Part shown: piece after piece, positions 39,686-51,620 of the stretch
Layout of the letters: every line of letters starts with the position of its first letter
Position numbering within the stretch: the stretch's first letter is position 1
Origin: Strigops habroptila
Lineage: Eukaryota; Chordata; Aves; Psittaciformes; Psittacidae
Assembly (NCBI RefSeq): GCF_004027225.2
Contig: NC_044282.2
Span: forward strand, 48,700,576 to 48,764,575
DNA length: 64,000 bases
Direction: 5' to 3'
The notes under the pieces: generated by a model
Database searches by the model: none
What the model was told of the DNA's origin: nothing
Seen by the model: the letters and a program-made list of their open reading frames with translations, nothing else
Translations under genes and position numbers: made by a program

Positions 39686-40477
39686 TGTAGTGGGTTGGCC
39701 TTGGCTCGCAGCTAAGCACCCACATAGCCACTTGCTCACTCCCCCTCACTCACCAGTGATATGTAAGGGGAGAAAATAGTAAGGATGAGAGATCCAGAAG
39801 ACTCATGGATAGAAACAAAGACAGGGAAGTCACCGGCTACTAATGCAGGCAAAATAGGTGCAACTTTGGGGAATTTAACTTGATTTATTACCGATTAATA
39901 TAAATATTTGAGTACTGGTTAGGGTATTGGCAAAGAAAAACATAAGCAACAAGCATTTGCACATTTCCTCCCCCATGCCCAGGCTCAGCTTCACTCCTTC
40001 ACTCTTGACTCTTCTCTTTATCCTTGTTATCATTACAGTTAACACTCAATCCCTTCATTCTGGCAACAAGTGGCACGTGGGGTTTATGGTCACAACAGCA
40101 GTTTCTCTCTGCTGCTCCTTCTTTCTCATTCTTTCCTTCTCCTCTGATATGGATTCTCTGTGAGCTGCAGTCCTTTTGGGATTATCTGCTCTGCCATGGA
40201 GTGTCTTCTTCTCTGGCCTTAGTGTTCCCTATGCTGTTTCTTGTTCCTTTTTTTTGTTCCCTCCTCTCTCTCTGTCTTGAATATTTTCTGCACTTTCATA
40301 CACATATTTTCACGAAGGCACCACAAACATTGCTGATGGGTTTGGTTTTGGCCCATGAAGCGGCTCTTGTTTCCAGCACAGAGCAGCCCCAATCTCTTCC
40401 CACAGAGGCCACCTGTGCTGTGGGGATCACACTCCATCCTCCAGCTTCTCCAAGCCTTGCCATGTACGTGCAATTCA
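39686..40477 (-). mobile_element. solo LTR of an ERVL-like endogenous retrovirus
   Basis: The 792-bp unit has TG...CA ends and is flanked by perfect 5-bp direct repeats (GCATC), the length typical of ERVL-type integration. Blocks such as GTAGTGGGTTGGCCTTGGCT (39687-39706), GATTTATTACCGATTAATAT, GCCCAGGCTCAGCTTCACTCC, CACAAACATTGCTGATGGG and CAAGCCTTGCCATG match, from memory, an abundant avian LTR family. I infer minus orientation from two cues: an AATAAA on that strand at 39884-39889, and a weak TATA-like AAAATATGT at 40302-40310 upstream of it. No internal retroviral genes adjoin, so the provirus was probably lost by LTR-LTR recombination. The several frames inside (for example 157 codons at 40024-40497) are chance. 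Confidence 0.85.
39884..39889 (-). promoter_or_regulatory. LTR polyadenylation signal
   Basis: An exact AATAAA on the minus strand lies within the LTR, in an otherwise well-preserved AT-rich block. Its position suits the R region of a minus-oriented LTR. Activity is unknown. Confidence 0.45.
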
Positions 40478-40482
40478 GCATC
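40478..40482. repeat. target-site duplication, right copy
   Basis: GCATC follows the LTR end ATTCA directly and matches 39681-39685. Confidence 0.85.
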
Positions 40483-43400
40483 TTCTTTTGGTGTTAACAG
40501 TGGCAAAATTTAGGTTTATGGCAATTAAAAGTGGTATATGAAAGAAAAGGGTGAAGAAGGTCCTGGGAAGGTTAGTGGGGTTTTGAAGATAGATACAAGA
40601 GGTCTGTGATTTGAAGTAGCTCTAGCTTAGAGACTTCAGCCTGCCATCGTAAACCAGTCCGTGCTGACAAAAAATCTGAAAAGTACTAGGAACTCCAGGT
40701 GAAAAAAAAAAATCATACTTTACCAGATGAGACAAGGACATGGGACCTCCAGTGCTATCCCACCTCTGAGTGTCACACCATCTTCTGCACTCCTTCAGGA
40801 ATCTGTTGCTGACTCTCCTCCACTGACCCTGGGACAGCATGTACTCACATACCTCTAGTAATTGTCTCATTTATCTCCACCGCACCTTCGGTATGGAACC
40901 AGAGTTCTCCTGCTCCTCTTCCAAAACTTGAAGGTTGGTTTATTTAGAGGTAGGCAGGATGGACCCAGGCAATGGTGCTCTGGCCATTTTAAACCAGTGG
41001 CTTTAAAAGGAAGCATCTAATTTGTCAAAACCCAGAGCCACTTCACTATTATACAATTTAGACCAAGCAGTTTCAGAATTTAGCTTATGACAGTTAAATT
41101 GCTCTTAGATTTTAAGTTAAATAGAAACTTATCTGTATTTCATTGCTTATCTGTTCTCCAAATATATTTTAGAAAGTAGTCAGTATTAGGCATAGCACTA
41201 AGTATCCTTGCTCTGAGCAAAAGATAAAGATTTCAGAAATAAATTGCTATTTATCCTTCAGTGTTGTTTGCTATGGTTTTGTTAAAGTTTTATGAACCAC
41301 TGGACTCCATTCCGACTTAATTGCATTCCATCATCCATCTCTTCTTCTATGAAATATGTCTAAACTGTTACCAGTTTAGATTCATTTTTTAATGCTGATG
41401 AGACTTTCCCTCTATCCATTTACTTCCTTTTTTATTTCTGTTTAATTTTGGCCATTTTACCATTCATGACCATTTGGTTTTTCTTTTTTTTTTGGCTTTT
41501 GGTTTTCTGCTTCATTTTCTGGGACTTTTGCTCTAGACCTACTGAAATCAGGACTACAGTTATTCCTGACTTAAGTAGTGCAGAATGTGTACTTTTTCTA
41601 TTTTCTGTTAGTTTGTCTCATTCTATTTGCTTCAGAAAAGAGAGATATTTTTCATGTCCATAGCACCACTGATTCATCTTATGTTGACTGAGACGTTTCA
41701 TTTGGAACCGGAACAGCTGAATAGTACCCTAGAGCCTCGATTCACCACAACAACAAAGCACATGCTGAACTCACATTGTTCTATTACCTTTTTTGAAATC
41801 ACTTTATTAAAAAGAGATTCCTCTGTGACTCACTAGCCACAGTCCTTTTGGTGTCACTGAAGTTTATCTCTATTCAACAAAACTGGGCCTGGCTCCATTC
41901 TAAACAGACACTTAAGGTTGGCTAGACATGGGTCTAATGGCTTTACTGAAACGAGAGCAATGTAAAGCTGGTGTGTATACTGTGAGGTAAGAAGAATGGG
42001 TACTTCATGCAAAACTAGCCCAATTTATGTCCTGTGTAATCATTCTTCCTTCTACCAGGTGAGCTAGCAAAATTTCTTGCATAGTGGCAGATAAGGAATA
42101 AAATATAACTAATTGGAACTGTCAGGAAAATAAAGCTTTGAAGGAAATGTGGGAGAATATGTGAAACAGCGAAAAGCAAATGTTCATCTGCTTTGCATGC
42201 AGAACGGATGCCACAAGGAGAAAGGCTTTAGGCAATGTTATTCTGCCCTGTGGCAGTCAGTTACTATGACACATTGAAACAAACAGGAAATATTCTGTCA
42301 AAATATTTTTAATAGCAAATTAAACTTTTTGCAGACTGAATATCTCTACAGAATAACATTGGTTTTATTGATTAAAGCAACGCATAGCAGTAATTTACGA
42401 GCTTCCTTTTAGCTTAGTGTTATATTTTGGGTACCTCACATATCTGTGTATGTGTGTCAAGGCACTTCCCATGGTCATCACAGCCTCTCACTCCTTTGCT
42501 ACAAGGCAGTATGAGAGATGAAGTCCAGCTGGCAACCCTGATCTAGAGGCAAGAATGATGCAGTTGCTCATAATGCAGTTGCCCATTTGTAATCTGACTG
42601 TGATTTCTGCTCCAGACGGGTTTTGAATTATCTTTGTAATGGTCACTCAGATTACAACTACTTTAATATATTAAACTGTGTCAGGGTCCAACCACAAACA
42701 TTGAAATGTAATAATCTCTTAAATTATTAGAAAGATGCTTGATATACTTTGAATAAGAGACAACTAATAGTCTCCCAAATAATTCCCAGTCATAGCCTGG
42801 GAGGTTGCACGGGCCAAGCACAATTCCCAACAGGCAGTTTGGATATGACACCTTGTTTTGGATTTTGAGAATACAGATATGGCCAGACTGTGCTGGTTGT
42901 TGTCCAGGTCAGAGAATTCACTCTAATACCATTTGATCCTATTGGTATAGACGTAGCATTAGTCTGCTATGTCTTAGCCTTGACGTGCAACACTATGTAT
43001 TTTTGCAATAATCTGTCTGGAGTTCACATCCTTGTGTAAAGGAGAGAGGAAGGAATGGCTGAGGGAGATTGAGGGGGATTTGCTTCTTTTAATAACAGCT
43101 CTGGGCTCTTGCATGTCAGCAGTGTGTGTTTTTTCTTGCTATCTACTTCATAACAGGATGCCTTTCAGGGATGGTACAGAAGCTCAGACAGGCTAAAAAT
43201 ATGCTCCTGAATGGTTTCTGGGATGTAAGACTGATGATGTATGTACTCTGGGGGCCAGCTAAAATTCCTCTCTTACTACAGTTTGGTCCATAACTAAATG
43301 CTGAATAAAAGTGACCTTGAATTATATCGGATTTTGTGAAATTGCTGCATCTTGAATCTCTTCAAATTTGGGGCTGAGGAGACAAAGCTTCAAGCTAAAC

Positions 43401-45710
43401 TATCTATCTCCTATAGAACACCAAAACTGACATGCTGTCCTTGGCTGAGTGACTTTGTTCCTGACCTCATTTAGATTTTCAACATATCTTGTCCAACCTT
43501 ACAGAAGTATAAGGGTTGGGGAAAATAACAGCAATAGAGAGGAAGCCAGGAAAGGAAGCCATTTCCTGACTCTTCAAAACAAAGGCTGTGGAAGTGACTC
43601 CAAGTGCCTCTAGTTCTCCCAAACCAAGCATCTATGAACCAACCATTTTGAACCAATCATTCAAAATGCACAGATACCTCCCACGTCAGAGTAAGAGTTC
43701 ATCTGGGAATTGGATTCGCTTGTGATCCAAAGAGCTGACCAGCTATCTGTGTATGGGCAAAGTAGGAATTCATCCAGAAGATTGTCAAGAGCAGCAAAAA
43801 AGCCCTGACTTTGCTTCCTGCTTTTCCTGTACCCAAACCCTGGGAAACTAGGTTTGATGCTGCTGCTGCTGATGAAGGCATATGATGGTGTTGCTGGACA
43901 TCTGGCTCTACAAGAAGCAACAGTCTCTTTGTTCCTCTTTATCCAAACCATCTCCTTCTTAGCAGTAGGGAGCAGACTACTCGGTCTCAAAGTCACTTCA
44001 CTTGCTCTCTTGCTACTCTTGTCCCTTCCTACTCTGTTACTCCATCCTATGGTAGAATCAGTCCTGTTCCAGCCAGGCCTTTTCCTTCCTCTTTAGTTTG
44101 ACATAAAAAAATTTCTTTTCTCAGTGCTGAAAATCCTTGGTTTCGGTTCCATGAAACAGTCCTTTTCTCTAAGCCTTAGCAACACAATTCTCTGACAATG
44201 GTATTTTTCCTTGTTATGTTATGGTATTTTTCCCCATCCTTAATTCATGTCGTTTGTGATCCTAAAAAAATCAACAATTGCTAGACTGATGCAGATGTGC
44301 TTTAATCTGTTCATCTGTTCAAAGGCTATCTCAGTCAAAAAGTGGAAGCATAATTTCAAAGGTGACATGATCCCCTTGTTTACACAATAATAACAGAGTA
44401 GTAGTACAGCTGAAGTGAACATTAGGGAAATCCACACATTTGGGAACAAAAGAGCTAAGCTGTTTTGCCTATAGCATTATAATTAAAAGGGTAAACCTTC
44501 TCTGAGTAGACAGATGCTTAATTTAGACTGTGTTGTGTTTAATCTCTGATATTCACTCTGATTCTCCTTTCAAGATTTATCGAAATTTTACCTGAACTCT
44601 TTTTTGCAATATGGGCACAAAAATAGTTTACAGGTTCCACATCTAAAAATTATATCCTTTGGTTGCTTTGGCTCTATAGAAATGCAGACAAAGAACTGAA
44701 AAGGATTCTGACTCTTAAGAAGAAAGAATGATATAAAAAAGGCAGCATTTTTAGGGAAAGGAAAAGCAAGATGGCAAAGACATTTATCCATATGTGACTG
44801 ACTTCTAAATCCTATGAATTTTGGGAGCCATTAGTTAGTTAAAAATGCCAGAATAGGGCTTGAAATTATATCAAAGCTGTTTGTGCCAAGGATTTAGAGC
44901 TGCATTGTTCAACGGACAGTTATAAAACAAGTGACCAGGAACAAAGGACTGAGGAAATGGAGAATAATATCTGTTTATAGTCAGTATAGAAAAAAAGTTC
45001 CAAACATAGCAGGGATTCTTAAATATTCATATCCAGTAAAATCTACCAGCATAAGCATGGCTTTAAAAACAGTATGCAGAATACTAACAGTGGCTACAGG
45101 ACTACTTGCCTGAGACAATTTCTACTCTGTTCGTCCTTGTTCCCCTGAATGCATGTCTTCAGGAAAACAGGTCTGGAAAATGTATTTTAGGCTGCAGATA
45201 AATGTCCTGTTCCAGATACCTCCACGATAGCAGACATAGCATTTGGGTCCTTGGTCTTGACTTTCCTTAGGAGGTTACTGCTTTTGCATGCCCACAGGAC
45301 ACTCGTCTAATGCAAGCTCCCTAATCTGTCTCAGTCAAAATGAGATTAACCTGACCAGTATTTTGATAATTTGTCTTATCTTGACTGCAGCAGGTAGAGT
45401 AGTTTTTCCTTCAGCAGCTCTGCTGTAAGATTGGATAACCTTTGAGATGGGGGCATGATAAGCAGTTGGTGGCAGGCTGAGGATGGTAACTTATTCCACC
45501 GACACAGGGCTGCTTCTGCATAATCCCCATCTGCTTATATCTCTATTTGTTTCCTACAGTTACCATTTACAGCCAGCACTTATGGTATGAGTTCTGTTCA
45601 GTATTCTGGGAAAAAATATGCAAGTATATGGCAAATACAAGCCATGACAATGAATGATTGCATGAAACAAGCTTGAATTCATCAAAATAATTTAGTTTGC
45701 ACTTTTTCCA
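40483..45710. other. single-copy DNA, no gene seen
   Basis: Frames up to 111 codons (43661-43996 minus) occur, with overlapping frames on both strands there and no recognisable domain. Small items are GCTGCTGCTGCTGATG at 43859-43874, a 13-bp direct repeat ATGGTATTTTTCC at 44198-44210 and 44221-44233, and a local repeat of ATGCAGTTGC near 42557-42583. Confidence 0.5.
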
Positions 45711-45729
45711 TTTTTTTTTTTTTTTTTTT
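45711..45729. repeat. T19 homopolymer
   Basis: Nineteen T residues in a row. No AATAAA on the minus strand lies close behind it, so I do not read it as the tail of a retrocopy. Confidence 0.85.
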
Positions 45730-46546
45730 GCAGTTCAGGGTTTCATTTTCCTTTTAGTACCTTAATCATATCTTCTTTAAAAATTTAAGGGGAGACTCAG
45801 TTCAGTGTTGGTGTAAGTCCAGGAGATATGTTGTCATACACAGGTAGAGGTTTTCATTGCTGTTTTAAGGAACTGAGCTACTGGTTTCTTCAATGCACTA
45901 TTCTTCCCTTTCTTCTGACATGGGAGATATGCCTAAAATCCTTAAGTGCCTTTGAAAATCATATTGGCTGAACTCTTGTAAATTTGGTTCATGTAACTAA
46001 ACAGACCTAGTAACCAAGTTGTTTGGAAATTATTTCCATGGAACAAGACTTGCATTCTTCTGTTCAAAAGCCCAAAAGAAAATATTTCTGTTGCATTCAG
46101 AATGATTCTTCTCATAAAACCTCATAAAGATACGAGAAGAAAAAGTAGAAACCTAAAACATCAGGGAATACAGTTACATAAAACTTCAGAAAAGTACTCA
46201 AAGCATTTCCCTATAATTTCAGTATCCAATGTGCCTTTTCTTTGCCATGCTTTTTAGTGGAACCAGCAGAATTTTACACTGCCGTATCACTATATAGTAA
46301 ATTTGCTTTGTTTCCCCTGCTTTCATCTGCCTTTTGAATTTCCATGCTTACAGTCTATTTATTTATGGAAACACGGGGTTGGGTGAACCACAGGAGGTTT
46401 AGGTTTGGCTCTGAATTTAGCAATGATCCCATATGTACTTGTAGCCAGAAGTTCTGCATTTGGTTCAGTGTTTGACTTGCTTGTGGGAAGAGTGTACATT
46501 TTCCAGTATTATTCATCAAAATAATCCCTGGAATATTTGGAAGATT
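45730..46546. other. single-copy DNA, no gene seen
   Basis: A 91-codon minus frame at 46355-46630 runs into the CR1 tip and is a chance frame. Nothing else stands out. Confidence 0.5.
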
Positions 46547-46656
46547 GTGTGGATGTGGCACTTGGGGATGTGATTTAGTGGTGGACTTGGGTTTGTGGTT
46601 GAACTTGATGATCTTGGAGGTCTTTTCCAACCTAAATAATTCTATGATTCTATAAA
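46547..46656 (+). mobile_element. CR1 3' tip
   Basis: About 110 bp of CR1 3' UTR remain. The order is GTGGATGTGGCACTTGGGGA, TTTAGTGGTGGACTTGG, GATGATCTTGGAGGTCTTTT, CCAACCTAAATAATTCTATG and then ATTCTAT. The wording GTGGCACTTGG...GGTGGACTTGG marks a subfamily different from the neighbouring tip at 46902. It is too short to contain coding sequence. Confidence 0.92.
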
Positions 46657-46901
46657 ATCTGTAAGTCTCCTCTGTTTAACACCATCTCTTTAACCTGAAC
46701 TGTAGTCTTATCAGAACAGTATATGTAGGTAAGGGAAAAAAACAGTTGTTAGGACAGGGAAATATTAAGAAAATAGAATCAAATGATAGTTCATTTAATT
46801 TACAACTTTAAAATAATCTGTAATTTAACTGATCATTTTGAGCTTGTTTACAGGTGCCTGAGTAGGTACCACAGTGTTTCTAAGAGAAAGCTAACATTTG
46901 A

Positions 46902-47011
46902 GCGACTTGGTGTAGTGGAAGGTGTTCCTCCCCATGGCAGGGGGGTTGGAACTGGATGATCTTAAGGTTCTTTCCAACCCAAACCATTCTGTAATTCTAT
47001 GATTCTATGAT
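46902..47011 (+). mobile_element. CR1 3' tip, second subfamily
   Basis: It starts with CGACTTGGTGTAGTGGAAGG and passes through CCCCATGGCAGGGGGGTTGG, then GATGATCTTAAGGTTCTTTC, and ends in ATTCTGTAATTCTATGATTCTATGA-like repeats at 46986-47011. It has the same orientation as the preceding tip, 245 bp away. The sequence differs enough for an independent insertion rather than a duplication. Confidence 0.92.
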
Positions 47012-48502
47012 CTTTTCTGGTGTGTAAGGCTAAACAGTCAGAAAGAAAAACACAGACAAAAAATAAGGGCCATTGGAAACAGCTTAGTGCTTATAGGAGC
47101 TTGGCTTGCCCTGTTTTTTGTTAAGCACTTGTTAATACTTTTCCTAAAAACCCTTTTGTAAGCCAGTGCTGCATTTTCCATAGTGGTCTTCAAAAATTGC
47201 TCCTTTCTAATAAATTAATAGACTTTTTGAACTACCTTTCATGATTTTTATCTTAAGTCAAGACAGAAAAACCACTCTGTTCTCTACATGATTGTATCCT
47301 TACCAGTTACGGTAATTCATTGATTTATTTGTGTAGGGGAGAGTGAAAATACCTTGCTCTAGGGCTGTTTGTCACTCATTGGTTTCTAAGCTCCCAAAGG
47401 AAATATATTTCACTGTATTCAAGATGCTGTGCTCCATATGTGGACTTCTCAAATTCCTGCACTCTAGGCATGGGACATTCATGCAAATCTGAATGTCAGC
47501 GATACCTGATCCGTTGGCACATAAAATGCATGTGGAGTGGAGGGAGGCAGGACTGTGAGATGGGGCTCTACAGAGTCAGTCATCTACTGGCAACCTGGCA
47601 GACTTGCTAGATCTCTAGCTGAAGCATACTGAGACATCTTAATTAGAGCCAAATTAATTGGGCACCAAACTGAAGTAAAGGAACACATTGTTCTGGAGGT
47701 AACAGATGACCAACAGCTGTAAATAGGTTAGGCTTCTGGTTTACAAAGGGAAAATATAAGGAAACAAAACAATGGTAATATTTTTCTTCTGCAGATGGCA
47801 GAAATTGAGAAACCAAAGCCTGGTATTCTGTAATTTATGCAGTCTTTTTGCCTTACAGGCACTTTACACAGATGTTTATGGTTTGGGAATAAGAGATGTT
47901 AGCAACCAAAGATCTATCTCCAAAGAATGTGTCTGAACCAGCCACTCAGTTGCCAAAATCCACTTTTTAGTGGTACTGGAAAAAAGTCTGGGCAAGTATA
48001 AAACCACTATCAATGAGCATGAATGGCATAGCTAATTACTGGCATAGCTAATTACACTGGTTTTCCATTTCCTTTCTGCATAAAGAACAGATAAAGAGCA
48101 AGTTGCTTAAAATACCTGTCCCATTTAGTTACAGAGGGCATAAAGAGTGTATAAGGATTTTCTCCTGTGTAGGGCTTTAGATCTTACTGCTGAATCTTGC
48201 CTTGTATTAGGCAACACTGACCTTGGATTAGGCAAACAGCCTCCAGTACCACCTCTCAGAAACATTTGCTGACCCAGGTAAGAAACTCTTTCTAGTTTGA
48301 ACTTATGAGAGCAAATCTAATAAAGTGTCTTGACCAATTTTCCAACACAGGAATGATCGAAGAAGTATAGAACTGGAGAGTGGGAAGTAAATAAATGCAC
48401 AAACATGTAAGAGGGTCTGACAGAGCTGTTGAGATTTCTTGTATAAGTCTAGGCTCAACTTCCTAATCTTGTGCGGCCAAAGTTAATTACCTAAATTGGG
48501 AT
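47012..48502. other. single-copy DNA between opposed CR1 ends
   Basis: No frame of note. One tiny tandem duplication at 48024-48055 is listed separately. The stretch separates plus-oriented CR1 tips from a minus-oriented CR1, so it forms the spacer of an inverted pair of CR1 3' sequences. Confidence 0.5.
48024..48055. repeat. 16-bp perfect tandem duplication
   Basis: TGGCATAGCTAATTAC occurs twice with no gap and no mismatch. Confidence 0.9.
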
Positions 48503-48990
48503 TCATGGAATCATAGAATGGTTTGGTTTGGAAGGGGCCTTAAAGATCATCTAGTTCCACCCACCTGCCATGGGCTTCCACTAGACCAGGTTGCTCAAAG
48601 CACTGTCTAACCTGGCCTTGAACGCTGCCAGGGATGGGGCATCCACAGCTTCTCTAGGCAACCTGTTCCAGTGCCTCACCACCCTCATAGTGAAGAGTTT
48701 TTTCCTAATATCTAATTTAAATCACCCCTCTTTCAGTTTAAAGCCATTTTCCCTTGTCCTGTCACTACATGCCCTTGTAAGAAGCCCCTCTCCAGATATC
48801 TTGTAGACCCCTTTTAGGTACTGGAAGACTGCTATGAGGTGTCCTTGGAGCCTTCTCTTCTCCAAGCTGAACAGCCCCAACTCTCTCAGCCTGTCTCCAG
48901 AGCAGAGGTGCTCCAGCCCTCTGATCATCTTTGTGATCCTTCTCTGGACTCGCTCCAACAGGTTCATGTCCTTCTTGTGTTGGGGGCCCA
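48503..48990 (-). mobile_element. CR1 LINE, 5'-truncated
   Basis: On the minus strand it ends GGTTCTATGATTCCATGA-like at 48503-48522, preceded by the standard 3' UTR and the C-terminal ORF2 region. It breaks off at 48990 just after the part coding for GPQHKKDM. It is closely related to the 20.9-kb copy (shared [35 protein letters not shown]-type residues) and looks relatively young. Confidence 0.95.
48581..48990 (-). pseudogene. CR1 ORF2 C-terminal fragment, one stop
   Basis: The frame is open from 48990 through FKLKEG. A single TGA follows at 48722-48724, and the frame then continues with [25 protein letters not shown] and ALSNLV to the natural stop at 48581-48583. No frameshift is visible. 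It holds only the C-terminal region, without a catalytic motif. Confidence 0.88.
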
Positions 48991-51114
48991 TTTTATTTGT
49001 GTAAAAGTTTCCAACGCACTAAACACCAAAGCTCTTTATATAGGAAGAGTGCTGTTCTTAGAAAGCTGGTGGAAAGCACATTTGCCTTCAAAAGGACCAT
49101 TCATGTACCCAGATGCAAATATAGGGTTCTTGAGCTGGCCCTTAGAAAAATATCCAAAGGGCTAAAGTTTCACAACTCCACTCTCCCTGTGCAGTAATTC
49201 ACCCCTGGAGTCATCCCACTAAAACCAAAGGGACGTCTTTCAGGTTAAGTGTGAGTAAAATTCTGACCCCAAATGATGCGCCAAGATCCCAAGGGGACCA
49301 AGATCCCTATGGCACCCGGCTCAGGTTTCTCAGAGGATAACAGGGTAAACTGGCTAAGCAGTGAAGGTCTTGTGATATGACAAGACATGGAGAAAGGGGA
49401 TGCATTGTTCAGCGTATCAGGCTGGCAAATCCACAAGCATTTTTAGAAAAGCTGGCTGTGTCGATTAAACTAGCCCTTGGGCAGGTCTATGTTTCAAGGC
49501 CAGCACTTGTGTGCGTGGTAACACGAGCTGACACTGACTCTGGTAGCACTGCAGGGATAGCATTTGGGTAAGAATGTATGATTCATGGCTGGTTCCTCTA
49601 ATCTAACATGCACATGCATGCTTCTCTCTAACATCAGCCAGAACTAGCTCCTCTCTCTTTTAGAAATAAACATCTTCATTCTGATCAGAACAAGGAAATT
49701 TCCATTCCTTTTCTTCATTTTGAGAGCTCTTTCATCTCACTGAAAAGGCAAATGGTGAGCAGCAAACCCTAGAGTTTTCCCAGCTCAGACTATTTTTAAG
49801 GGGAGAGGAATGAATGGTGCTAATCTTCAGAGTTTATTTGTAACGTGAATAGAATTGGAAGTTTAGCAGTCTCTCATATTTTTAAGGGGCTGGTATTTGC
49901 AGCCTGTAAAAATACCTTGAATTGCTCCCTGTTTTTCTGTTATATCTACTTCTAGGTTTAAAACACAATGAAGTTAGAAAGGGAAATTTCTTTGCAGGCT
50001 CTCTGCAAGGTGACAAATACTACTGAAAGGTTCAAGGAGCATCCGCATCATCTGAACTTCCCTGTGGATATGTGGTGACTTGAACTATTTATTCACACAA
50101 AATGTGAAAGACTTCTGAGCTGTCCAGACTGTGAATTGGGATTTGTGAAAACGATCAGGCACAAAAAGAAAAAACAAATGTTACAATTCACTGCTCATAA
50201 AAGCCTGATGCACGATGGCTGTCCCAATTAGAGTTATATGAGAAAAATCAACTCTGTTTTATTGAAATAATGACAGGAATGATGATATTTCCAAGTAAAG
50301 TAAATCTAATTTTTACAAGGGTGATCTTTCTAACAGGCTGACCCAGAGTCATTAACCATAGGGCTGGTGGCTTCTTGCTACAATGAGGTGGACTCATATG
50401 CCGGTAGCCTGAGAGCTCAGGTTGCTGAGGAGCAATGAATTTGAAAGCCATACTCTTGTCCCATTGTTAATTAGGAACCTGGAAGCTGTAGGAGCCTACA
50501 AAACTGTCCAAAAGAGGCTGTGGAGCACTTGAGATCTGAGGAGGTGAAATCCAGGATTCCCACTATCTCACTTGTCTACTAGCCCCTCATGCGCATTGCT
50601 GAGGGAGTAGGTGAGGTGGCCAGAAGTGCATAGGTTGGAAACCTGCCTGGCAGGCTGGCTCCTGAGGGAACTTGCGTTCCATCATGTATTGAGAGGCCTC
50701 CACAGAACATTTTGACCTCTGTGAAACAATATTCCCTGGCATAAAAACATTTTGCTTGAGAATTTCTCTCCAGTTCTGGTCATATTGCCTTCTTTAAATG
50801 ATTTTGAGCTGGTGTAATTTATATGTCTCTCATTTTTCAAGGCTAGCTCTAAAAGTCATCATCTAATTATAACACTTCTGAAAATTAGTAGTAATTCCAG
50901 TGAAGTCAGTAGAATTGAACTAATGGGAACCTGTTACAGTAAGACTCAAACTCTGATTTTGAAAGTGCTGCAGCTCTCAGAGCGACTTTTATTGGGACAC
51001 CATGCCATTATGTAGAAGACAAAAAGGGCTATCAGGATATGAGAGTGCCATTGAATGGTCCAATACCTGCTGAAAACTATTGGCTGCAACATCTTTCCAG
51101 GTAATATATAGTGA
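48991..51114. other. single-copy DNA with possible ancient repeat traces
   Basis: No gene. A piece at 49206-49268 (CCACTAAAACCAAAGGGACG followed by GTGAGTAAAATTCTGACCCC) recalls an old amniote repeat with the pattern CCATTGAAATCAATGGGAC...GTGAGTAA, but the match is weak. A short CCAGTGAAGTCAGTAGAATT at about 50898 may be another trace. Confidence 0.4.
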
Positions 51115-51620
51115 CATACACATGTACTGATGAAAATCTATTGTTTAAATAAAGTAGAATATATTGCTAAGAAACTTTGGAAGGCTTATTTCTGACACTT
51201 TATTAAAGCTAAATGGCACCGGTTAATAAGAGACTTCAAGGACAAGGTGATAATTAGAAATTAAGAAATGACTTATTACTGCAAAATTAAAATATGTTAA
51301 CTACAGTTTGTAGTAATTAGACAAATTACTGGGTTTGATAGTAATAAATGCAAATAATTATAATTATTTGTAGACGGACAGAAGTCTAATCGTTAAACAT
51401 GCCACGGATATTGGACACTGAAGAGTAATTTAACTGGATCCATCCTGCTTTATACTTGCTCTTCATTATATTTATTAGTCATTAGAAGAGCGTTTAAAAT
51501 TATTTATGAAAGCATTTTAGTCCTATAATTAGGATTAATATTGAGTGTCACAATAATTGCTCAAGAGAAGTTAGAATAAGAGTGCTGTTTTACTGTATAA
51601 GCAGGAGTCAGCTAAACAGC
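51115..51620. promoter_or_regulatory. strongest candidate conserved non-coding element
   Basis: AT-rich but non-repetitive. TAATTAG homeodomain cores lie at 51251-51257, 51314-51320 and 51526-51532. An exact POU octamer ATGCAAAT lies at 51348-51355, overlapping a perfect 20-bp palindrome. A Grainyhead-like ACCGGTT is at 51218-51224, and GGATTA (bicoid class) follows the last TAATTAG. No frame over 60 codons crosses it. The clustering resembles developmental enhancers. Conservation itself is inferred, not seen. Confidence 0.35.
51351..51370. repeat. perfect 20-bp palindrome
   Basis: CAAATAATTATAATTATTTG equals its own reverse complement. It contains paired AATTAT words and overlaps the POU octamer on its left side. 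Confidence 0.85.

Noticed and set aside
40024..40497. 157-codon plus frame and overlapping frames on both strands
   Set aside because: They lie inside the solo LTR and cross its boundary. The LTR explains the sequence.
45700..45790. T19 run as the tail of a minus-strand processed pseudogene
   Set aside because: No AATAAA on the minus strand at the proper distance, no target duplication, no recognisable parent sequence.
48591..49197. Plus-strand frames of 71, 108 and 66 codons
   Set aside because: Antisense to the CR1 copy or running out of it into unrelated DNA. No family resemblance.
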